DNA of 36,181 nucleotides, from the NCBI GenBank assembly GCA_036505635.1, contig DASXTC010000034.1, positions 1 through 36,181 on the forward strand, given 5' to 3'. A model generated the notes under the pieces. The model worked only from the letters and a program-made list of their open reading frames with translations. It was not told the origin of the DNA and did not search any database. A program made the translations under genes and the position numbers. The stretch comes from DASXTC01 sp036505635. GTDB lineage: Bacteria; Acidobacteriota; Polarisedimenticolia; JACPZX01; DASXTC01. Shown one piece after another: positions 36,063 through 36,181 of this stretch. How positions within the stretch are numbered: the first letter of the stretch is position 1; every line of letters starts with the position of its first letter.

Positions 36063-36181
36063 GAGTGCGTCCGAGTAATGGCTCGGGTCGCGTTGCGAGC
36101 GCCGCGGGGTCGGATCCGAGGAAGCGCGACGAAGTCGATGCGAGACATCGTCGAGGAGCGCTGACGAAGGAGACGGCCCCG
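36063..36181. repeat. Dyad-rich intergenic tail, possible repeat element
   Basis: The 119 bases after the deaminase contain no convincing gene. A 17-base imperfect direct repeat is seen at 36118-36134 and 36153-36169. Between the copies CGATG (36136-36140) and CATCG (36146-36150) form a short stem. An outer CGGGG (36105-36109) can pair with CCCCG (36177-36181), and CCGAG (36071-36075) with CTCGG (36082-36086). The element reaches the window edge. It could be an interspersed REP-like element or a structured RNA; it lacks a T-run and so is not an obvious terminator. Confidence 0.4.

Noticed and set aside
36071..36086. CCGAG/CTCGG hairpin as a terminator of the deaminase gene
   Set aside because: The stem is short and no T-run follows; kept only as part of the structured tail.
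36077..36163. Small ORF (28 codons) in the tail after the deaminase
   Set aside because: Arg-rich, no Shine-Dalgarno, and it spans the direct repeats; more likely incidental.

Overview
This window is a compact, high-GC, chromosome-like segment from a Gram-negative bacterium. Gram-negative is supported by Kdo biosynthesis genes, an outer-membrane barrel and many signal peptides. The repertoire (DUF3857/transglutaminase paralogues, a large secreted gluzincin ending in a 'YnlYaG...G.EGtsG..S.G.eRP' type module, an HNH nuclease, gene packing with almost no spacers) makes me favour an Acidobacteriota-like organism. That is inference from gene style only; no rRNA or tRNA is present to test it. I see 25 protein genes, no RNA genes, no CRISPR and no insertion sequence. 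No gene-free stretch exceeds 300 bases. Layout: (1) 1-2883, minus strand: a large HNH endonuclease gene that runs off the left edge, and a small secreted protein. This looks like an accessory segment. (2) 2948-6353, minus strand: kdsB-pyrG-kdsD, Kdo activation with the CTP supplier embedded. kdsB appears to start at a CTG codon. (3) 6516-16567, plus strand: a tightly packed, translationally coupled envelope run. It holds an ABC-2 exporter pair, DUF2157 and GDYXXLXY membrane proteins, a 7TM-transglutaminase, an ATP-grasp ligase, a TPR protein, an outer-membrane beta-barrel and a CPBP glutamic protease. (4) 16573-20168, minus strand: an S9 prolyl-oligopeptidase-like peptidase and a five-domain S1 RNA-binding protein. 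(5) 20237-31024, plus strand: an isoprenylcysteine-methyltransferase-like protein, then isocitrate dehydrogenase, malate dehydrogenase and four tandem DUF3857 proteins. (6) 31027-34980, minus strand: a 1317-residue secreted HELGH metalloprotease. (7) 35088-36062, plus strand: an adenosine deaminase family protein, followed by a dyad-rich tail that may be an intergenic repeat. How the genes work together: kdsB, kdsD and pyrG serve CMP-Kdo supply for LPS. The long plus-strand run looks like a cell-envelope module: an exporter, a periplasmic transglutaminase fold on seven helices, a cytosolic peptide-bond-forming ligase, a TPR scaffold and an outer-membrane barrel. The 20870-31024 run joins two TCA-cycle enzymes to four exported DUF3857 proteins. 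The most unusual observation is in this run: the first three DUF3857 proteins have lost the Cys and His of the transglutaminase site and share a new cysteine signature, while the fourth keeps an intact Cys-His-Asp triad. Three promoters place the -10 box seven bases from the start codon, suggesting leaderless transcripts.
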